A stretch of 64,000 bases of DNA from Drosophila persimilis (taxonomy: Eukaryota; Arthropoda; Insecta; Diptera; Drosophilidae). The translations under genes were made by a program, and so were the position numbers. Within the stretch, counting starts at the first letter, position 1, and every line of letters begins with the position of its first letter. Of the stretch, positions 58,484 through 64,000 are shown in pieces. The notes under the pieces were generated by a model. The model did not search any database and was not told the DNA's origin. It saw only the letters and a program-made list of their open reading frames with translations. The DNA lies in the NCBI RefSeq assembly GCF_003286085.1, contig NW_020825461.1, positions 186,001 through 250,000 of the forward strand, given 5' to 3'.

Positions 58484-59208
58484 TTCCAATTGCTCGAAGT
58501 ACCGGGGAGGCAGGAAAAAGGCTAGGAATTCCTGGCGGAAATCGGTCCATGAGGCGCTCTGGAGTCGGCTGGTGCGGAACCAACGGTTGGCTCGGTCGGT
58601 GAGGAGCTCTGCCATGGCTCGCGGCACGTAGTTCATGTCTACCCCGTACGAGAGGGCACGCTCTTCCAGTAGTTCGATGAACGACAGTGGGTCGTCCTGC
58701 CCGTCAAACTGGATTCCCCACTTTCGGATCCGTTCCGCCATCTGCGCGGCGTGACTGTAGTAGTGGCCGGCTGTGGGGCCATTTCCTCCTGCTGTCGGCA
58801 AGATCCTTCTCATGGGCGAAGGCCTTGGCTCCGGTGGCGGGGGATTCGGTAGATCTTCGGCGGTTATCGATGTCGGTGAGGTGCTGGCTTTGCCTTCCAT
58901 GATTCCTGGAACTTGTAGGCTGAGGTGTCGGGCTGGGGCGATCTGGCTCGTCCTGGCGATCTGTAGTACTGCCGCTCGAGCTCCGCCAACCTGACCCAGG
59001 CATCGTGTTCGAGGGGCCCGGCGACTAGTTCGGCGAAACTCCTCCGCAAATCTTCCACGTTCCCCTCGCGGCTGAATCCGAATTCCTCCGCGAAGGACTC
59101 CAGCTCCTCTCGGCGACGTTTGTGTATCCAGCCGGTACTCACCCCTGGGTTGGCGACGAATTCTCCAGGGTAATACCCGCTGGCATGTTCCTCTGTGTGG
59201 GATTCCAT
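58445..59208 (-). pseudogene. Element C Gag, frameshifted
   Basis: From ATG 59208 (MESHTEEHASGYYPGEF) through EDLRRSFAELVAGPLEHDAW to ~58890, then another frame with AEDLPNPPPPEPRPSPMRR and the capsid-like WGIQFDGQDDPLSFIELLEERALSYGVD..FLAFFLPPRYFEQL. One frameshift near 58890 breaks it. No zinc knuckle remains; the deletion to RT begins just after EQLEDQ. Confidence 0.75.
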
Positions 59209-59458
59209 CGCTCCGATCGTTACTTGAGTTGGCTGTTTCGCTGGGCTTGCGCTTTCCGAATGACGCTTCGAATTTCTTCTCGGGGTGACGGCACTGTTCG
59301 CGTTTCTCTGTCGCTGTGTCGCGCTTTCGCCTGCTCGTTGCGCAACTCTCGCCGTTGATATTGCGCGAGGTCGGGGTTTTCTTTGGGTTGTTCTCTTGTG
59401 TTCTTGCTCTAGTGGACGTGGGGTTTGATTCCACAAACCCTCGCTGACGTTCCCTCAG

Positions 59459-59476
59459 GTCCCTGCTCGGGCGCCA
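59459..59476 (-). other. Element C primer-binding site (tRNA-Lys, UUU type)
   Basis: On the minus strand TGGCGCCCGAGCAGGGAC, two bases inside the 5' LTR. It differs by one base from the complement of tRNA-Lys(UUU), the primer class also used by Osvaldo and lentiviruses. Confidence 0.8.
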
Positions 59477-59478
59477 CT

Positions 59479-60004
59479 TGTGATGGACCTCTTTCAGGCT
59501 GAGGTAAGCTCAGCCACGTCCAGGGGTCTGTTCACAAGAAATTTGTAGAAATCTGTTGGAACCTTGAGGGCGGCGTCGGAGGGCGGCCTGTCGTAGAGAG
59601 GTGGATCGGGGGCTCGGGCGGGCGTTGTTACCGTCGTGTATATGGAACGACTGTGTGGACTCGGGGTGGGGGGACGTCGGTGTCTCGGCTGATTGGGGTG
59701 AACTTACGCAATCGAGGTGTTTTTACTTTGCAAATTTAATACTTTATTATCTTTCTTAGCGGTTTGAATGACTTATTGTTAGTGGGGCGTCGATGTCTTC
59801 TGGTGGGTTCCGGGTACCGCGCCTGTACACCGGGCTGGGTCTCTGCGTAAGTTTTGGTACAACGACCGTACTGTGAGCCGGATTTCTGCGTAAGTTTTGG
59901 TGTTCGCGTAGTGAATCACTTTGGGCGAGGTGTTGTAATTTAGTAGCCGGATCTTTATTGGGTGTTGGGAGAGGCGTTGTAGCGAACCTTTTGGGTTCGT
60001 TACA
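59479..60004 (-). repeat. Element C 5' LTR (526 bp, deleted)
   Basis: Same ends as the 897-bp LTR but lacks ~370 bp, equivalent to about 57080-57450: GTAAGTTTTGGT joins directly to GTTCGCGTAGTG. The remaining sequence is nearly identical. TSD AGAC follows. Confidence 0.8.
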
Positions 60005-61002
60005 AGACTTATTCGTTTATCCCTTAATTCCCAAGAGATATGCATGGTCGTGCAATGTCTGGGGGATTGACTTCGAGTAGCTGGATTGCGTAGCAGTTTC
60101 TAACAGAACTTAAAGCCCCGCGCTCGAGGTTAATCAACTTACTAGGCATAGTAACGAACCTGTAGTATCTGGCCGGATAGGCCACTCTGCTAAATAGCGG
60201 GTTCCAATGTTTCTGTTGGATTAGGTTTCAAAGTGGATTAGCTCTACTGCCTACCCACAAAAGTGGGAGCGTGTTGTTTGGGGGAGGAACTTGTCCATAC
60301 CGTTGCTGATCATTGTCTGCCGTTTTGGCCTGGATCAGGTTAGTCAGTGGCTTAGAGCTACGGCCGGCCCGCGAACGAAGGCAATAGAATCGGAGATGGT
60401 ATATTTCCTGGATCAGCATAAACTATGTCTTCTTCTTCAGTTTTTCTATTGTTGTTCCGTTTTTTTTTGTGTTTGACAGACGTAGGTGGAATGGCTCTGC
60501 TGTACTGTGGTTCTGGACAATTTGGTGGTCCGCGATCCAGAACTTTTTTGTGTTTTTGCGACCTACAGTATAATTAGAGGGGCATCGGTTTGTCAGGGTT
60601 TCGGATTGCTCGGATGTCCGTCAGTGGTGTAGAACTACCGAACGGTCCCAGTTCATCCGATGACTCATTGTAATGATTGTCGATCGTGAATAATATCACC
60701 AGAGTCAGTGGGGGGCACATTCCTATTAGACGAAGGGTGCATGGTTTCCGAATTTTGTGGATACAGAGTAGATATATCGATCGTTAAAAGTTAATAATCA
60801 AGAGTAGAACAGAAAATCATATATTAGTAAAATTAGGATAGGATGTCATTAAATTGTTGTTTTGACGAGATTTAGCCAAACGACCATTCCGATGTTATCT
60901 GCTGTATTTGCGTAAGACAGGTAGAATATCGGACACAGCTTTTAAGAACAAGTTGTAACCACGTATTTAGTTTGTTTTAATACAAGAAGAGGTGAAAAGA
61001 CC
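60005..61002 (+). other. Element D leader, resumed after element C
   Basis: Starts with the AGAC duplication. About 1 kb with no convincing frame; G/T-rich pieces (GGGGGATTGAC, GTTTTTTTTTGTG). Presumed long 5' untranslated region before gag. Confidence 0.5.
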
Positions 61003-61969
61003 GTGTGCCCGGCGTGCAACAAGCCCCTACAATCATCCGCTCCTAGCTTAGCGGAGGAATTAGCCGTAGCGCAGGCGTCCGCCTCGAATGTAGAGTCTTC
61101 TCAGCTTCTAATGAGAACCAGATCACAGCGTGTGACAGCAGCTCCAGCTACGAATACTGAAAATTTACCTTCTGTTGGTCCAACTGAAGTTGGTGTACCA
61201 ATCATGCCAGTTCCGAGTAGCGAGCCAGCGAATGAAGCAAGCCCAGGCTTGGCTCAAATGGCACAGGCGTTGACGGACGCTATGGGTCAAATCGGGTTGT
61301 TGTCTCAAGCCATGACTCAAATGACTCAGACTATGGAAATAGGATTCCAACGTTTGGCAAGTCCAACAGTACAGCCGCCGAATGACCAAGCTGCGGGATC
61401 TTCACAGCCTAGTGGAGAAAACCAAACCTTCGAACAGTTGTTCCAAATACCAACTCGAGAGTCCGTAGGTGCCCCGATAAATCAGACTAATGATTCTGCT
61501 GTCTCGGTCACCCCATGGGGATCCCAACAGATAGCGGGACTACGACCCGATAGGATTGGACAAATAATCGCAGGATAGAAGGTGCGGTTTTCTGGAAATT
61601 CGTCCATGTCGGTGGAAGATTTCATATATCGGATAGCTGCCTATGGGCAGCGCTGAGCCGAAGCGTATTCCTATACGACGACTGGTGCATGAAATTGTGG
61701 TGCAGACAGAACAGGAAGGCGATGAGGTCGATGAAACCGAACAGCTAGATATCGCTGCAGTAACCCTTTCCTGTTGGAACTGTGGTTGTCAGGGGCATCG
61801 GTATCAAGACTGCGTAGGTGATCGCACCGTCTTTTGTTACGGCTGTGGCAAACGGGATACGTATAAACCGTCGTGCTCTAGGTGCAACGATTCAAAAAAC
61901 TCGTCAAGCCGTGCACAATCGACAGGTGCACGCAAACCAAACAGTTCGAAAGCAACGAACACCATTTAA
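61003..61969 (+). pseudogene. Element D Gag remnant
   Basis: First part, 61003-61578: CPACNKPLQ, then a Gln/Met-rich helix (AQMAQALTDAMGQIGLLSQAMTQMTQTM) and ending GLRPDRIGQIIAG at a TAG. The frame reads on as KVRFSGNSSMSVEDFIYRIAAYGQR before a large gap. The second part, 61643-61969, holds the nucleocapsid: CWNCGCQGHRYQDC and CYGCGKRDTYKPSC. Most of the capsid between them is deleted. The first frame starts at GTG, so the real start is unclear. Confidence 0.65.
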
Positions 61970-62194
61970 TGGACGTTTCGACAGTTCCATTACTCCCGGA
62001 CGTACAAAAACTCCCAGACATTCCGTCACACACTTGTATTTTAACCCCAAGTAGGGAAAGAATTCAACTACCGACTCGATCTCGAAAGCGATTGCTCCAA
62101 TATCGGCAAACTGTCAAAAACGAGCGCTCTAACGTATTGGCGTCAGTCGTTAATACGTCCAGAAGTACGGACGGCGGATGAGCAGAGCCAGCCA

Positions 62195-63240
62195 ATGATT
62201 GGCAAGGTCACCACCGAAGTGGGTTTTCAAGGCCAGAAGAAAGTATTGAAATTGTTTGTAGTCCCATCCTTGGCGCAAGACCTATATCTAGGCATAGACT
62301 TTTGGTCTCGTTTTAATTTGTTACCTGCTTTTCTAGCCCAAAAATCATCCAGTCCAGAGTTGTCAGGCTTAACATTCGATAGTACGTTACATGTGTGTTT
62401 GTCGAAGCAGCAGCAAGCTCAGTTAGCAGAGACGGTCAACTAATTTCCCTCCTCTGCGAAGCAAGGTCTGGAAAAAACGGGCTGGTTGTCGCACGAAATT
62501 GAAGTGGGCAACGCTAAGGCAATAAAACAACGACATTATGCCGTGTCTCCAGCCGTAGAAAGGCTGATGTACGTGGAGGTAGACCGAATGTTAGCTCTTG
62601 GAGTTATCGAAGAATCAGATAGCGCATGGTCGTCACCCGTGGTCCTCGTTCGTAAACCTGGAAAGGTGCGATTATGCATCGACAGCCGGAAACTTAACGA
62701 AGTCACTGTTAAGAACGCTTATCCCATGCCATTGATCGATGGCATTTTCAGTCGGCTTCCTCGAGCTGAGTTCATCTCAAGCATCGATTTGAAGGATGCC
62801 TATTGGCAAATTCCGCTGGAAGTAAGCGCTCGTGAAAAAACGGCGTTTACAATCCCAGGGCGCCCGTTGTATCAGTACACGGTCATGCCCTTTGGGTTGT
62901 GTAATGCACCCCAAACGATGTCCAAGTTGATGGATAAAGTGATACCGCCATCTCTACGAAATGAGATATTTATTTATCTAGACGACTTGTTGGTGATATC
63001 TGAATCATTAGAGCAGCATATTCAAGTTCTCACTGTCCTGCCCGCCCGATTACGCGAAGCCGGTCTGACCATTAACGTGGAGAAGTCCAAATTTTGCCTA
63101 AAGGAGGTCAAATACCTAGGCCGGAACTATCCAGACAGATGTGGAGAAGGTCCAAGCGATTCAAGAGTTTCCGGTCCCCCGATCCGTGAAACAAGTCCGC
63201 AGGTTCTTGGGTCTCACTGGTTGGTACCACAAATTCATAC
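62195..63240 (+). pseudogene. Element D Pol remnant: protease tail and RT
   Basis: Protease tail (LYLGIDFWSRFNL), a stop at ~62443, then RT from SHEIEVGNAKAIKQRHY with RLCIDSRKLNEVT, SSIDLKDAYWQI, TVMPFGLCNAPQT and the catalytic YLDDLL. After KYLG a frameshift (~63125) moves the rest (VRRFLGLTGWYHKFIQ) to another frame. DINE-1 copy 4 then truncates it; RNase H and integrase are missing. Clearly Ty3/gypsy RT; the protease Asp is not found in frame. Confidence 0.8.
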
Positions 63241-63242
63241 AA

Positions 63243-64000
63243 AACGAGGGGGAACGTTGTGAGTTGCTGCGGCCACCGCAACTCTACGGTTATACCCGAT
63301 ACTAAGTCAGTATGGCTCTCCTCCGGCAGACGCCGCTAATATTAAACGACACGACAAAGAGTGCGTGCGAGAGAGACAGAAAATCAGTCTGAGCGTGACG
63401 TCGGGCGCTGCGTAGCCACTACAAATTGATTTGTTCCTTTTGGCTACAAAAATGATCCGATCTGATCCAGATTCAGCAACCTGATAGATATGGTCATTAT
63501 TTATGATTCTGCGTTTAGTTTTCTCGAATGTGCAATATTGTGGATGCAACAGATTTTGGTCCTTTGTGTGGGCGGAAGGGGTGGGGCGAAATTTTGAGAT
63601 ATACGTTTTATATTGAGACCTAACAGAAGTGCGGATACCAAATTTGGTTACTCTAGCCTTAATAGTCTGAGATTTGTGGATGCCCCAGATTTTCATCCTT
63701 TGCGGGGGCGGAAGGGGGTGTGGGGAAATTTGGACACGAAGTGTTGGGCGGAAGTGGGCGGGGCGAAGTTTTGAAATATTTTTGTAGCAGTGACATATCA
63801 CAGAAGTCTGGATCCAAAACATCGTTGCTCTAGCTCTTATAGTCTTTGAGCACTAGGCGCTGAAGGGGACGGACAGACGGACGGACGGATGGACAGACAT
63901 GGCTCAATAGACTCGGCTATTGATGTTGATCAAGAATATATATACTTTATGGGTTCGGAAACGATTCCTTCTGGACGTTACACACATCCACTTTTACCAC
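63243..64000 (-). mobile_element. DINE-1/Helentron-like element, copy 4, runs off the window
   Basis: Starts ACGAGGGGGAACGTTGTG with hairpin GAGTTGCTGCGGCCACCGCAACTC (63263-63286) and TTATACCCGATACTAAGTC. The tetranucleotide tract is at 63869-63897. The closing GAGTATCGGGTATA end lies just beyond the window. Confidence 0.85.

Larger units (their letters stand above)
56657..60004 (-). mobile_element. Osvaldo-like Ty3/gypsy element C, internally deleted
   Basis: LTR ends TGTAACGAACC and CCATCACA (minus strand), AGAC target duplication, primer site, Gag, a fused RT-thumb/RNase H, and a polypurine tract. Protease, RT palm and integrase are missing. Total 3,348 bp. The Gag motif QFDGQDDPLSFIELLEERA and the tRNA-Lys primer resemble Osvaldo-type elements; the family name is inferred. 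Confidence 0.75.
56553..63242 (+). mobile_element. Ty3/gypsy element D, interrupted and truncated
   Basis: Primer site, short leader, insertion of element C (56657-60004), the leader resumed, gag remnants (61003-61969), protease tail and RT (62195-63240), then cut off by DINE-1 copy 4. Integrase and 3' LTR are absent. Several frames are broken, so this is an old copy. Confidence 0.7.

Noticed and set aside
58445..59434. Continuous 329-codon frame as element C Gag
   Set aside because: Its first third (Arg/Thr-rich, GTG start) is out of frame; the sensible N-terminus is in the neighbouring frame from ATG 59208, so a frameshift near 58890 is inferred.

Overview
The window looks like insect, almost certainly Drosophila, heterochromatin. 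It is built nearly wall to wall from transposable elements nested in each other. Evidence: BEL/Pao polyproteins with CCHC knuckles, a DSG protease, YVDD reverse transcriptase, RNase H and integrase; four DINE-1/Helentron-like elements with the typical TATACCCGATACT ends and (TCYG)n tracts; a jockey-clade Gag; and Ty3/gypsy elements primed by lysine tRNAs. The DINE-1 form and the nested BEL/Pao copies would suit an obscura-group fly (pseudoobscura/miranda type), but the species cannot be fixed from the sequence alone. No ordinary multi-exon host gene is visible. The only non-TE coding candidate is an 85-codon ORF at 47840-48097.

Layout. 1-4843: 3' part of a full-reading BEL/Pao element (element A) with its 3' LTR, inserted into a copy of a second BEL/Pao family (element B). 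4844-47819: a 43-kb block of ten element B pieces (B1-B10) in both orientations. B1 (-), B2 (+), B3 (-), B4 (-) and B5 (+) are joined by inverted junctions. From 25240 to 46509 four units (B6-B9, all minus) run head to tail and share single ~286-bp LTRs instead of each having two. B10 (+) closes the block between two LTRs facing opposite ways. A 1,027-bp solo LTR (element S) sits at the same protease-region site in B3 and B5, so these are duplicates of one already-interrupted parent. 47820-48172: short non-TE stretch with the small ORF. 48173-49283, 53437-54226 and 63243-end: DINE-1-like copies in minus orientation; a fourth, in plus orientation, lies inside B8 at 38184-39297. 49602-54385: two broken head-to-tail copies of a jockey-clade, apparently Gag-only non-LTR element (element T), reminiscent of Drosophila telomeric elements. 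54386-56552: poorly recognised sequence. 56553-63242: a Ty3/gypsy element (element D) with a tRNA-Lys primer site, interrupted by a deleted Osvaldo-like element (element C, 56657-60004, flanked by an AGAC target duplication).

How the parts relate. Element B units fall into two lineages (RNase H motif FADAS..GCC in B2-B4, FEDAS..GCS in B6-B10). Shared indels show that units are mosaics: B7 has the gag of B6 but the pol deletions of B8. This points to amplification by DNA-level duplication, inversion and conversion rather than ten separate insertions. Nearly all B copies are broken; the best preserved are the 1,237-codon pol of B6 and the gag-protease frames of B3 and B5. Dense antisense and inverted arms make hairpin RNA or piRNA production plausible, which is inference. 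Mis-assembly of a repeat this dense must also be kept in mind.
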